64,000 bases of DNA from Iodobacter fluviatilis (lineage in GTDB: Bacteria > Pseudomonadota > Gammaproteobacteria > Burkholderiales > Chitinibacteraceae), in NCBI RefSeq assembly GCF_004194535.1, contig NZ_CP025781.1, positions 2,108,001 to 2,172,000 on the forward strand, in the 5' to 3' direction. Shown here piece after piece: positions 34,972 to 43,573 of the stretch. How positions within the stretch are numbered: position 1 is the first letter of the stretch; each line of letters starts with the position of its first letter. Both the position numbers and the translations under genes were made by a program. The notes beneath the pieces are model-generated. The model saw nothing but the letters and a program-made list of their open reading frames with translations, searched no databases and was not told the DNA's origin.

Positions 34972-35712
34972 ATGATTACGGTCGAAAGGTTTTTTTTAAA
35001 TGCTATATTTATTTTGTTTTTATGCCAAATGTTACTTGCGCATTCTGATTTTGCATATGCTAATGACGAATTCAAAGGGCTCATAATTTATACTGAGAAT
35101 GACCCTCCTTATGTCACTGTTGATGCTAAAGGGAAAATTGGGGGTCTAGCAACAAATAAACTGAATAACTTTCTTAAGGCTATCAAGTTAACGGAAGAAA
35201 ATATCGAGATTAAACCTTGGGTTCGCTCTTACTTAGAAGTGCTAGGCAAACCAAATGTTATGATATATCCGATAGCAAAAACGGCAGAAAGATTAGAAAA
35301 ACTTGAATATATTTATAAAATATTTGATGCGGTTGTTTTTTTCTATCGCCTCTCTGCACGCAAGGATATTGTTATTAGCAATGTGAATGAAGCAAAGAAA
35401 TATTCGGTATGTGTTGTTCGTGGCGATTATCGGGCAGAGTATTTGAAGCACAGTGGCTTTCCCATGATTGATGAGTCGATTGATTCAACAGTGAACTTCA
35501 AGAAATTTATAGCAGGGCGTTGTGATGTGATTGCTCTGACTGAAATTGGCCTTAATGCAAAATTGGAACAATTAAATCTGGATTCCTCGCTTGTATCCAT
35601 TGCTTACCCTTTAAGTGGGCTAGACAGCAATCTTTATATTGCTATAAACAAAGAGACAGATAAAAAAGTGATTGAAGCATTAAAACACGCGGCGAAAAAA
35701 TTGGAGAAATAG
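34972..35712 (+). CDS. Orphan periplasmic solute-binding protein (SBP_bac_3 type)
   Basis: The 246-residue product has a signal peptide (about 1-30, ending ...DFAYAN). A family-3-like binding fold follows: LIIYTENDPPYVTVDAKGKIGGLATNKLNNFL, KPWVRSYLEVL, and the hinge-type segment GRCDVIALTEIGLNAKL. It is AT-rich and has no permease or ATPase next to it. Orphan proteins of this type often lack transport partners and may have sensing or redox-related roles; nothing decides that here. Confidence 0.85.
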   Translation: MITVERFFLNAIFILFLCQMLLAHSDFAYANDEFKGLIIYTENDPPYVTVDAKGKIGGLATNKLNNFLKAIKLTEENIEIKPWVRSYLEVLGKPNVMIYPIAKTAERLEKLEYIYKIFDAVVFFYRLSARKDIVISNVNEAKKYSVCVVRGDYRAEYLKHSGFPMIDESIDSTVNFKKFIAGRCDVIALTEIGLNAKLEQLNLDSSLVSIAYPLSGLDSNLYIAINKETDKKVIEALKHAAKKLEK

Positions 35713-35762
35713 AGAAATAGTAAATAAATAGAAATAGAAATAACTGAAGAAATAGAAGAAAT

Positions 35763-35850
35763 AACTGGGGTCAGAGTAAAGTTAAATCCGCTTGCTTTAG
35801 CTTTAAGGGCATGAAGCATAGTAGGATTTAAGCTTGCTCTGGCCCTAGTT
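35763..35850. repeat. 88-bp REPIN-like repeat, third copy
   Basis: AACTGGGGTCAGAGTAAAGTT to AAGCTTGCTCTGGCCCTAGTT, the same 88-bp length as 3549-3636. It is preceded by a simple-sequence stretch of GAAATA units (35709-35762). Confidence 0.88.
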
Positions 35851-35909
35851 ACGTCGGGGGCCCGCGTCACTTGGCTTTTAATCGTTAGCTTCCACTAGGT
35901 AACTATCGT

Positions 35910-36569
35910 ATGCACGGCATAGAAATACTTAAAAGCGAAAAACTGGATGATTGGGGCGGCATTTTCGAAAGGTGGATTCAGGAGCTGGATAAAATTCTAG
36001 AAATTACAGGTGGTCTTGAGGCGCCATATGTTCATTGTGAGCATGGGAATACCCATCATTTCGGAGTTTCAGCGGCAATGGAAGGTTATGCAACTATTCG
36101 AGAGGTGATGGGAAAAAGGAATGATTTTTCGGCGAGACTAGACTTAGCATTGGTGTCAGATCGATATTTGGATATTGTTGAGTCTAAATGGTGGGAGTTC
36201 AGCCTGCTAAGACTGCCTTCGAAATCAATAATCAAAGACAAAATGAGCAATGCATGCGCAGACGCGCAGAGCTATTCGAGCAACGAGAAACTATTTTCCG
36301 GAATAGAAAAAACAATACGAAGAATTGGAATAGCGTTTTTCACGCCGCATTATTTGGAAGGACAGTCATTTGATGAGGCACGAGTCTCTGAACTAATTTC
36401 ATTTATTAAGCTATCCGTCTGCCCAGACATTATTGCGTGGTCATTTCCGGAGAAATCGCGAAATCTAGAGTATTGGCATAGAAAATATCCTGGCGTAATT
36501 GCAGTTGTAAAACTGAATGAAACTCACCATTCGTTGAAGGTGGCCGATCCTGATGGGCCGATATCTTAG
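35910..36569 (+). CDS. Hypothetical protein with PD-(D/E)XK-like core
   Basis: The 219-residue protein has LDLALVSDRYLDIVESKWWE at 77-96, where D78 and E91-S-K93 fit the D...(D/E)xK arrangement of nuclease-fold proteins. IGIAFFTPHYL and CPDIIAWSFP may be later core strands. The region before it (HCEHGNTHHFGVSAAMEGY) could be substrate-facing. I do not know the family. It lies among unrelated island genes, with GTTAGCT 19 bases before its start codon. Confidence 0.65.
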   Translation: MHGIEILKSEKLDDWGGIFERWIQELDKILEITGGLEAPYVHCEHGNTHHFGVSAAMEGYATIREVMGKRNDFSARLDLALVSDRYLDIVESKWWEFSLLRLPSKSIIKDKMSNACADAQSYSSNEKLFSGIEKTIRRIGIAFFTPHYLEGQSFDEARVSELISFIKLSVCPDIIAWSFPEKSRNLEYWHRKYPGVIAVVKLNETHHSLKVADPDGPIS

Positions 36570-36670
36570 AGCCTGTAAATATCTCGTGCCGCATATCCCT
36601 TTCCCTTTTTTGAGTTTTGCGGCTGATATCTTGGCCGTCACGATCCTTGCAAACGTCGAAATAGGGCTAG

Positions 36671-36830
36671 CAGCCTGTCGGACTTAAGACTGATCTACTA
36701 CGGAAAAGCCGGATTTGGCCATATTTCACGCATTTTCTCGTTGAATAGCCAGCTATTCGCCTCAAAAACCCGCGAAATTTGTCTCAAACCGGTCTTTCCC
36801 TCGCTACGATCGCTTAAGTCCGACAGGCTG
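36671..36830. mobile_element. 160-bp miniature element (family 2), divergent-core copy
   Basis: It has the same ends, the same 160-bp length and CTAG flanks (36667-36670, 36831-36834). The core (GACTGATCTACTACGGAAAA...) differs from the other three copies, so the ends are conserved while the core is not. Confidence 0.9.
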
Positions 36831-36877
36831 CTAGGATTAAACGCTTATCAGCACCCTGCATCTTTTTAGGTATTGGA

Positions 36878-37318
36878 ATGATCACTCACTGTAAATCTCT
36901 TAATCAGCTGGGCTGGCTTGATCTTCGGGCCGCGCTTTGGCCTGATTGCTCAAGTGCTGAGCACTTGGCAGAAATGGCGCTGTTTTTAGCTTCGCCGCAG
37001 CGTTTTGCCCAGTTTGTGGAATACGATCAATCAGGCAGGGCGCTTGGGTTTATTGAGCTGGCCGTGCGGGGCGATTATGTAAATGGCACGGCGTCTTCGC
37101 CGGTGGCATTTCTTGAAGGCATTTATGTTGAGCCCAGCGCAAGACGGCGCGGCATCGCGGGTAAGCTGGTTGCCGCTGCCGAGCAATGGGCCAAAGAGCA
37201 TGGCTGCAAGGAATTTGCCTCTGATGCTGCAATAGACAATACCCAGAGCCATGCCATGCATCAATCACTTGGTTTTGATGAAACTGAGCGGGTGGTGTTT
37301 TTCGAAAAAACGCTTTGA
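36878..37318 (+). CDS. AAC(6')-I-like aminoglycoside N-acetyltransferase
   Basis: The 146-residue GNAT protein carries the hallmarks of chromosomal AAC(6')-I enzymes: YVNGTASSPVAFLEGIYVEPSA, RRRGIAGKLVAAAEQWA (acetyl-CoA binding R/Q-x-x-G-x-G/A), and EFASDAAIDNTQSHAMHQSL, FDETERVVFF at the C-terminus. These enzymes acetylate the 6'-amine of kanamycin-type aminoglycosides. Whether this one confers resistance cannot be judged from sequence. It lies in the island between two miniature elements. Confidence 0.9.
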   Translation: MITHCKSLNQLGWLDLRAALWPDCSSAEHLAEMALFLASPQRFAQFVEYDQSGRALGFIELAVRGDYVNGTASSPVAFLEGIYVEPSARRRGIAGKLVAAAEQWAKEHGCKEFASDAAIDNTQSHAMHQSLGFDETERVVFFEKTL

Positions 37319-37394
37319 TGCTGGCCCCTGTTAATAACTCTGCCAATTATTTTTTTCTGGATGCGATTTGTATTGAGTTTGGAGCTCGCCAAAA

Positions 37395-37864
37395 ATGATA
37401 AAGTTATTACAAATAGATTTTCCATTCAACGGGCCATTTAATCAGCAAATGGCAGATGAATTTAAAGAGCTTGCCCGCTCAATTGTTGCAGAGCCAGGGT
37501 TTATTTGAAAAATCTGAACAGAGAATGAAAGTGCCAAAGACGCGGGTGGTATTTATTTGTTTCAAAATGAAGAAACCGCTAGCAGCCTGTCGGACTTAGA
37601 CGGTCGAAGCGAAAAATCGCATGGTCGAGACCAGATTTTGCCGGATTTGCAGCGCCAATAACGAGTTATTGGTCAAAAAGCTGGTGAAATATAGGCCGAT
37701 CAGGTGATTTTGCAGCTGACTGATGCTAAGTCCGACAGGCTGCTAGGGCTGATCTTGATAAACACACTGCTAGATTAAAAGGCTTCGGCGTTTCTGAAGT
37801 GAATGCCAAGATTTTTGATGTAAATGTGGACTTATCAAATATCACAAAAGGCCCTATTAATTAG
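37395..37864 (+). pseudogene. ydhR: YdhR-family mono-oxygenase-like gene split by a miniature element
   Basis: The frame reads MIKLLQIDFPFNGPFNQQM..., IVAEPGFI, two TGA codons where the family has tryptophans (FIWKIWTE), then GGIYLFQNEETA. The 160-bp element interrupts at 37583. After it the frame resumes as ADLDKHTARLKGFGVSEVNA to a TAG at 37862. Removing the element and one CTAG restores T-A-R-A-D in frame. YdhR-like proteins are small ABM-fold proteins of uncertain function. The insertion and the two stops make it non-functional by the standard code. Confidence 0.88.
37583..37742. mobile_element. 160-bp miniature element (family 2) inside the ydhR-like gene
   Basis: CTAG flanks at 37579-37582 and 37743-37746 are a clean target duplication of the host codons. 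Orientation is opposite to the copies at 34456 and 46212. Confidence 0.95.
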
Positions 37865-38013
37865 CCCGAGCGTTAGTTCTTGTAGTGAAGTGGGGCGGCC
37901 TTACCCTGCTAGGCTCCCCATCTCAAACGTCATACAGATAACTATAAATTTGTCGGCGTTTTTAAAGATGACTCAAATGCATAACGATCTGGTCAAACTT
38001 TAGGATACACACC

Positions 38014-38496
38014 ATGGAAGTATTTCCACCTCTAGCGCAAGTGCTGTCAAAGTTAAACGTTCTGGGTATTTCTTTGCCAGATGGCCCGGTTTTGCTGGAT
38101 GGCTATGGCGATTCGCCGGAGCTATCCGAAGAGCTCTTGGCGTTAATTCGCCAAGGCAAAAAACGTGCAGGTACTGGCCTTTTGTGGGGGCATGAAGCGG
38201 ATCAAGTGCCTGTGCCATGCGTGGGTGATTTACAGATTGTGCTTGATCACCACAACGAGCCAGCGCTGATTACGCGTGTTGTGAGCACTTATATTTTGCC
38301 GTATGCAGAAGTGACTGCCGAATACGCAGCGATTGAGGGTGAAGGCGATGGCTCTTTAGAATACTGGCGGCAGGCGCATTGGGCGTTTTTTGCACGAGCA
38401 TGCGAGCAGTTAGGCCGCCAGCCTGCGGAGAGCATGCCGGTTGTATGCTGCGTTTTTGAAGTGCTGCATATTTTGCCTTTGCCCGTGGCGGCCTAA
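38014..38496 (+). CDS. ASCH-domain protein
   Basis: The 160-residue product has the ASCH pattern: GKKRAGTGLLWGHEADQVPVPCVGDLQIVLD, then ALITRVVSTYILPYAEVTAEYAAIEGEGDGSLEYWRQAHWAFF. ASCH domains bind RNA or modified nucleosides; some members are N4-acetylcytidine amidohydrolases. AGGATACACACC precedes the ATG. It is a single gene in the island. Confidence 0.88.
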   Translation: MEVFPPLAQVLSKLNVLGISLPDGPVLLDGYGDSPELSEELLALIRQGKKRAGTGLLWGHEADQVPVPCVGDLQIVLDHHNEPALITRVVSTYILPYAEVTAEYAAIEGEGDGSLEYWRQAHWAFFARACEQLGRQPAESMPVVCCVFEVLHILPLPVAA

Positions 38497-38641
38497 TTCT
38501 TAGGCTTTGTTGCACTCTTAAGCCTTAGGCGTTATTCCCTGTCAGCGTTTTTCTAGGGGTTGCTCTTTCCTTTTGAATTAAAACGATATACCTCGTCCCG
38601 TACTTACTGTTGACGTTAGGTATTGAGCAGTAGTCCACGTT

Positions 38642-39145
38642 ATGAGCATTAATATTCAACAGACAACTGAAGCAGATTGGCTCGATCTGAAGAAGATCAG
38701 GCTTCACTCTCTCTTAGAATCTCCGCATGCGTTTGGCCTAAGCTATGAGGCTGCGTCAGCTTTCACAGATGCTCAATGGCAGGATGGGGCTGGCAATAGA
38801 ACGCTTCCTATGTACTTTATTGCTCGCGATGAGGGCAATCCCATTGGGCTGATCGGCGGAGTTAAAGCGGGCAACGATTTCAACCTTATCGCCATGTGGG
38901 TTGCCCCTTCACATCGCGGTCTTGGCGTTGGAAGATCGTTGGTTGCAAAAGTATTGACTGTCGCCGCGTCATGCGGTGAATCTGAGGTGAGCCTGCTTGT
39001 TTCCCCACTCAACAAAACCGCGTGCGCGCTCTACGAGCGAATGGGCTTTTGCTTTACCCCGCACTTTGATGCGCTGGAGAGTGATCCGAAAATCATGCTT
39101 CAGCACATGCTTGCTAAGCTTGAAATGGAGGGGGCATCATCTTAA
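38642..39145 (+). CDS. GNAT-family N-acetyltransferase
   Basis: The 167-residue protein has the GNAT fold with NLIAMWVAPSHRGLGVGRSLVAKVL as motif A (R-G-L-G-V-G) and VSPLNKTACALYERMGF as motif B. The substrate is unknown. No clear ribosome site precedes the ATG. GTTAGGT, which matches an integron core-site pattern, lies about 27 bases upstream. Confidence 0.88.
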   Translation: MSINIQQTTEADWLDLKKIRLHSLLESPHAFGLSYEAASAFTDAQWQDGAGNRTLPMYFIARDEGNPIGLIGGVKAGNDFNLIAMWVAPSHRGLGVGRSLVAKVLTVAASCGESEVSLLVSPLNKTACALYERMGFCFTPHFDALESDPKIMLQHMLAKLEMEGASS

Positions 39146-39181
39146 GCGCTTTGCTTATCCAGCTTGGCGCTTAAAGCAAAA

Positions 39182-40531
39182 TCAAATCCCCAGCTGCTTC
39201 AAACTTACCCTACGGAACAGCGCCATCAGCGATAGTGCCGCGCAGGTGAGGGCGGCGACTAGGGCGATCCAGTAGCCTTGCACACCGTGGCCTGGCAGGG
39301 TGGAGGTACCGAAGGTGAGCAAATAGCCCAGCGGAATGCCGATCACCCAGAAGGCGGTGAGGTGAATCAGCATGGGGCCACGGGTGGATTTGTAGCCGCG
39401 TAATACGCCGGCCACCACTACTTGCGTAGCATCTGAAAACTGGAAGAATCCTGCCAATACCAGCAGCTGGCTGGCCAGCATCAGTACGACGGTATCGCTG
39501 GTGTAAAACCCTGCGATCAGGCGCGAGGCAAAAATCATGGTGGTGCCGGTTAAGAGGGCAATGCACAGGCCCATGCGGATGCCGCTCTGGCCAATAAAGC
39601 GCGCCGCTTTGTAATCCCCTGCACCAATGGCGTGGCCCACTCTGACTGTGAGCGCTGTACCGAGGGCCATCGGTATCATAAAGGTGAGCGAAGAGAAATT
39701 CAGCGTGATCTGATGCGCTGCCACGGTGACGGTGCCAAGGCGGGCAATTAATAGGCCGATCAGGCTAAACGCGCTGACTTCTACAAAAAACATCATGCCA
39801 ATGGGCAGGCCCAGCTTGATCAGCTGCTTTTGAGCGTGCCAATCGATGCGTTGCCATGCGCGAAATGGATGGGTGTTTTTATAAACGTGCGAATAACGAA
39901 TCCACGCGGCTAATAACAAGAAATTAACCCATACGCAAAAGGCCGTTGCCCAGCCGCAACCCACGCCACCCATGGCTGGAAAGCCCCAGTGGCCGTAGAT
40001 CAACACCCAGTTACAAGGGATATTAAGCAAGAGGCAAAAGATGGAAATCACCATCATGGGCTTGGTTTGATTTAGTGCGGCGCTATAGCAATATAAAACG
40101 CGGTAGCAGGCAAAAGCGGGTAAGCCCCAACTGACTGCTTTTAAAAACTCCCCAGCTTTATATGCAACAACAGGCTCAAGCCCTAGGTGATTAAAAATTG
40201 GCAGCAAAAAGCGGATTAATATCAGGCCGATGAGGGATAGCAGTAGGGCTTGTAATAAGGCTTGTTGAGTTAAATTGGGGATGGGCTTTAGATCGTTAGC
40301 ACCAATTTTTTGCGCCACCAGCGGGCTAATCGCCAGTAAAAACCCCATCAGCGTCACCATCATGGTGACCCAGATTGAAGAGCCCACGGATACCGCCGCC
40401 AGATCGCCTGCCGAAACATGGCCAGCCATCACCGCATCAATAAAGGCCGTGCCAGAGGTGGCGAGTTGCCCAATAGCAATGGGCCATGCAAGGTGCCAAG
40501 TGGCGCGAATATCGGTGAGTCGGGAGGTCAT
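39182..40531 (-). CDS. MATE-family multidrug efflux transporter (NorM-like)
   Basis: The 449-residue protein has twelve predicted helices in two homologous halves. WPIAIGQLATSGTAFIDAVMAGHVS at the N-terminus is the MATE signature, with VAQKIGAND in the first half and GHAIGAGDYKAA in the second. It exports cationic drugs or metabolites using Na+ or H+ gradients. It is transcribed toward the GNAT gene and has no regulator beside it. Confidence 0.94.
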   Translation of the reverse strand: MTSRLTDIRATWHLAWPIAIGQLATSGTAFIDAVMAGHVSAGDLAAVSVGSSIWVTMMVTLMGFLLAISPLVAQKIGANDLKPIPNLTQQALLQALLLSLIGLILIRFLLPIFNHLGLEPVVAYKAGEFLKAVSWGLPAFACYRVLYCYSAALNQTKPMMVISIFCLLLNIPCNWVLIYGHWGFPAMGGVGCGWATAFCVWVNFLLLAAWIRYSHVYKNTHPFRAWQRIDWHAQKQLIKLGLPIGMMFFVEVSAFSLIGLLIARLGTVTVAAHQITLNFSSLTFMIPMALGTALTVRVGHAIGAGDYKAARFIGQSGIRMGLCIALLTGTTMIFASRLIAGFYTSDTVVLMLASQLLVLAGFFQFSDATQVVVAGVLRGYKSTRGPMLIHLTAFWVIGIPLGYLLTFGTSTLPGHGVQGYWIALVAALTCAALSLMALFRRVSLKQLGI

Positions 40532-40617
40532 AGTGATCTACATTTTTTTGTGTTTGCTTGGAGTAGATCAGTCTTTAAGGGCGTGGCTCATGATTAACTC
40601 CTCATTTTCAAAACATC

Positions 40618-40649
40618 GTCATTCCCGCGTGTTTTTGGCGGGAATCCAG
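40618..40649. repeat. dRS3-like palindrome (CGTCATTCCCG...CGGGAATCCAG)
   Basis: CGTCATTCCCGCG and CGGGAATCCAG flank a short loop. The motif recalls the ATTCCC-N-GGGAAT repeats of Neisseria, though the spacing here is longer. A related, larger unit is at 55288-55362. Confidence 0.65.
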
Positions 40650-40706
40650 CGGACGGGGTGTTTGATAAGTTCAACGAGAAGTTATTTTGAGCCATATCCT
40701 AAGCTG

Positions 40707-41000
40707 CTACTTATGCAAGCAAAATGGATTAATAGGTTCGTATTCGGCAAGTAAATCGGGATATCGTCGGCTAAACATCAGAGCATCTTGCAAATCCACA
40801 TTCAAAATAACGACGCTGCCGTTGGCCAAATTTTCGGTACGAAAGCCTAAGCTAGTTGCTGCTGCAAAGGCCTTGGATAGTGCCAGTGGCGAGGTGTTGC
40901 GCTTGGCACTTAGGCGCAGCCAGCTTTGTTTTTTCCAACGCAGAGCGGGGTGAATTTCGCGAGCAACGTGAGTTAATTCTGGGGCTAGGCAGTCGTACAT
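40707..41000 (-). CDS. Small hypothetical protein
   Basis: The frame has 97 residues and AGGA eight bases before the ATG. The product begins MYDCLAPELTHVAREIHPAL and is rich in aliphatic and basic residues, with no motif that I can name. The C-terminal half (VVILNVDLQDALMFSRRYPDLL) looks folded. It lies 252 bases downstream of dtd on the same strand, but the dtd terminator separates them. Confidence 0.65.
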   Translation of the reverse strand: MYDCLAPELTHVAREIHPALRWKKQSWLRLSAKRNTSPLALSKAFAAATSLGFRTENLANGSVVILNVDLQDALMFSRRYPDLLAEYEPINPFCLHK

Positions 41001-41124
41001 GGCAGCATTCCTAATTCACATAGTGGGAAGCTGGTCGCAAGGTTTTCTAAATTGGATGCGGCCAACGCTTTAGCGATATTTTCCCTAGGGCGCGCCTCGC
41101 AAGTTGTCGATTAATTGGCGCGTA

Positions 41125-41150
41125 AAACAAAAAACCCGCAAGCGCGGGTT
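41125..41150 (-). terminator. Terminator after dtd
   Basis: On the minus strand AACCCGC-GCTT-GCGGGTT is followed by TTTTGTTTT. A second, weaker hairpin (GGGCGCTTTA...TAAAGCGCCC) at 41152-41181 adjoins it. Confidence 0.85.
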
Positions 41151-41252
41151 AGGGCGCTTTAGCTGCATTTATAAAGCGCCCGCAAGCTGGCAAAATCAAC
41201 TCGGCGCTGTGTGTTTCATTCTGGCGGCGAGTCTGCTTGCTGTCAAGCCGCT

Positions 41253-41705
41253 TTACTCAGGATTTTTTGAATCGATCATTAAGGTGATGGGCCCATCATT
41301 GATCAGCGCTACTTGCATATCGGCCCCAAAAACACCCGTTGGGACGGGTTTGCCAAGCAACTCGCTAAGCTTGAGCACCATGGTGTTAAAAAGCGGCTCA
41401 GAAACTTCGCCTTTGGCCGCCCTGCCCCAAGAGGGACGATTCCCTTTGCTATAAGAGCCAAATAGCGTGAATTGCGACACGGCTAAAATATCACCTTGGG
41501 TATCTAATACCGAGCGATTCATCCTTTGCTCATCGTCTTCAAAAATACGCAAATTGCATATTTTATTGGCGGCCCAGTTTAAATCGGTTTCTGTATCGTT
41601 ATTTTCAATCGCAATCAAAACTAATAGGCCATGGGCAATTTGGCCAGAGATATTCTCTGCAACGCTAACTTTGGCTTGGCTAACTCTTTGAATTAATACG
41701 CGCAT
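41253..41705 (-). CDS. dtd: D-aminoacyl-tRNA deacylase
   Basis: Dtd removes D-amino acids mischarged on tRNA. The 150-residue protein has the MRVLIQRVSQAKVSV start, the catalytic SQFTLFGSYSKGNRPSW loop and the cross-subunit GP motif in the C-terminal segment VALINDGPITLMIDS. It is full length. A terminator follows about 100 bases downstream. Confidence 0.97.
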   Translation of the reverse strand: MRVLIQRVSQAKVSVAENISGQIAHGLLVLIAIENNDTETDLNWAANKICNLRIFEDDEQRMNRSVLDTQGDILAVSQFTLFGSYSKGNRPSWGRAAKGEVSEPLFNTMVLKLSELLGKPVPTGVFGADMQVALINDGPITLMIDSKNPE

Positions 41706-41779
41706 GCTGATTCTCTAAATATCACCAGCGATAGACTATTTTTTTGCTTAATTGTTCCGATTAAATAGGAATATATTAG

Positions 41780-41844
41780 TGTCTGTTGACGTTTCATTCG
41801 CGGCTGCGTTGGCTGCAGTTTTGCGAATGAAACGTCAACAGACC
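41780..41844. mobile_element. 65-bp internally deleted family 1 miniature element
   Basis: Both ends of the 263-bp family (GTCTGTTGACGTTTCATTCG and complement) are present with only about 20 bases between them. The flanks are TTAG and CTAA, so each side fits YTAR but there is no exact duplication. Confidence 0.85.
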
Positions 41845-41856
41845 CTAAGTATGCAG

Positions 41857-42273
41857 TTAATTTTTACATTGGCTGCTGCGTGCAGAGCGAGCCGCTTCGG
41901 CAAAGCGTTGTGCTGAGCTGGCTTCCTCAGGATTGTGGATGTTAAGCAAATCATTTTTTAGTCTTGCGGACAATTGTGGGTGTAAGTGAGCCATTTTATC
42001 TAAATCAGTAAGGATGCTTTCAAGGAGTAGAGGTTGTTCTAATTTACCAAAGTAGCGGGCTAATCCAGACATTCTTGCCATTTGAATGCGGAATTTTAGA
42101 TCGAATAAATCTTTACGCACCACACTAGGTGGTAACGCTGAGTTTGGGCTTAATAAAATTGTTTTTTCAATTTTTATGTTTGAAGCTGGGCGAAAAAAAT
42201 TGCGGCCCCGTTTTTGTAGCTGTGGTGTTTTTTGGCTAAGCCGCTTGAATAGATTTATTAGCATGAGGTGCAA
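41857..42273 (-). CDS. Hypothetical protein, helical and basic
   Basis: The frame encodes up to 138 residues; an internal ATG at 42264 (MLINLFKRLS) is an alternative start. The N-terminal third is basic (QKRGRNFFRP), and the rest is predicted helical (DLKFRIQMARMSGLARYFGKL, HPQLSARLKNDLLNIH). No family is recognised. It is divergent from asd, and its 3' end abuts the 65-bp miniature element. Confidence 0.6.
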   Translation of the reverse strand: MHLMLINLFKRLSQKTPQLQKRGRNFFRPASNIKIEKTILLSPNSALPPSVVRKDLFDLKFRIQMARMSGLARYFGKLEQPLLLESILTDLDKMAHLHPQLSARLKNDLLNIHNPEEASSAQRFAEAARSARSSQCKN

Positions 42274-42409
42274 TTGAATGAAAGTATTGTGTAATTATAT
42301 ACTGTTGTTTAATTGAGGAAAATATCTATTTACAAGTAAGAAACTGAAGCTCTGGCAAAGGGGCTAAATATTCAGTATTCTGAATCATTTTATCGCTAGG
42401 GATAAACCC

Positions 42410-43513
42410 ATGAAAAAAGTAGGTCTGGTTGGTTGGCGCGGCATGGTGGGTTCTGTCCTCATGCAACGCATGCAGGAAGAAAAAGATTTTGATGTGATTG
42501 ATCCGGTGTTTTTTACGACTTCGCAAGCTGGCCAAGCCGCTCCGAATTTTGGTAAAGATGCAGGCACACTTAAAAACGCTAACGATATCGCTGAGCTATC
42601 CGCGATGGACGTGATTATTTCTTGCCAAGGTGGCGATTACACCTCGGATATCTTCCCAAAACTGCGCGCTGCAGGCTGGAATGGTTATTGGATCGATGCG
42701 GCTTCTACCCTGCGTATGGAAGAAAACGCGGTGATCGTGCTCGATCCTGTAAACGACGATTTGATTCGTGCTTCCCTAGCTAAAGGCGTTAAAAACTATA
42801 TCGGCGGCAACTGTACTAATTCCATCATGCTGATGGGGATGGGGGGCTTGTTTAAAGCAGGCTTGGTGGATTGGGTTAGCTCAATGACTTATCAAGCGGC
42901 ATCCGGTGGCGGCGCAAATCATATGCGCGAGCTGATTAAGGGCATGGGCGTGGTTTATGGCTCGGTGGCCGATGAATTGGCAACGCCAGCGTCAGCGATT
43001 TTAGAAATCGATCGTAAGGTTGCAGAAACAATTCGCAGTGATGTGCCTACAGAATTTTTTGGCGCGCCATTGGCGGGCGGTTTGATCCCTTGGATCGATG
43101 CCCAGCTTGAAAATGGCCAGACTAAGGAAGAGTGGAAAGGCCAAGCTGAGGTAAACAAAATCCTTGGTAATGAAGCGCCAATTCCTGTTGATGGCCTCTG
43201 TGTGCGTATTGGCGCAATGCGCTGCCACAGCCTTGCCTTAACGATTAAGCTGAATAAAGACCTGCCGCTCGCCGAAATTGAAGCGCTGATTCAATCTGGT
43301 AATCAGTGGGTGAAGTGGGTGCCCAATGATCGTGCGGTAACAGTGCAAGAGCTGACCCCAGCGGCTATCACCGGCAAAATGGACATCGGTGTAGGCCGTG
43401 TGCGTAAGCTCAATATGGGCCCAGAATACATCAGCGCTTTTGTGATTGGCGATCAGTTGCTCTGGGGCGCTGCCGAGCCATTACGCCGTATGTTACGGAT
43501 TTTGTTGGGGTAA
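42410..43513 (+). CDS. asd: Aspartate-semialdehyde dehydrogenase
   Basis: Asd reduces aspartyl-phosphate to the semialdehyde at the branch point for lysine/diaminopimelate, threonine and methionine. The 367-residue protein starts [21 protein letters not shown] (NADP-binding GxxGxxG) and has the nucleophile C135 in GGNCTNS, the [14 protein letters not shown] segment and the RCHS histidine. It is the longer gram-negative type. AGGGATAAACCC precedes the ATG. Confidence 0.98.
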   Translation: MKKVGLVGWRGMVGSVLMQRMQEEKDFDVIDPVFFTTSQAGQAAPNFGKDAGTLKNANDIAELSAMDVIISCQGGDYTSDIFPKLRAAGWNGYWIDAASTLRMEENAVIVLDPVNDDLIRASLAKGVKNYIGGNCTNSIMLMGMGGLFKAGLVDWVSSMTYQAASGGGANHMRELIKGMGVVYGSVADELATPASAILEIDRKVAETIRSDVPTEFFGAPLAGGLIPWIDAQLENGQTKEEWKGQAEVNKILGNEAPIPVDGLCVRIGAMRCHSLALTIKLNKDLPLAEIEALIQSGNQWVKWVPNDRAVTVQELTPAAITGKMDIGVGRVRKLNMGPEYISAFVIGDQLLWGAAEPLRRMLRILLG

Positions 43514-43542
43514 TTATTCGGTGGGTATTTTTCCCTGCTATC

Positions 43543-43573
43543 AAAACAGAGTGCTGCGGTGCTCTGTTTTTTT
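43543..43573 (+). terminator. Terminator after asd
   Basis: AAAACAGAG...CTCTGTTTTTTT, 30 bases beyond the stop codon. Confidence 0.92.

Noticed and set aside
37395-37582. Use of TGA as tryptophan codon (alternative genetic code)
   Set aside because: All other long genes in the window use TGG for tryptophan and stop at TGA in places, so two TGAs in a disrupted gene are better explained by decay.
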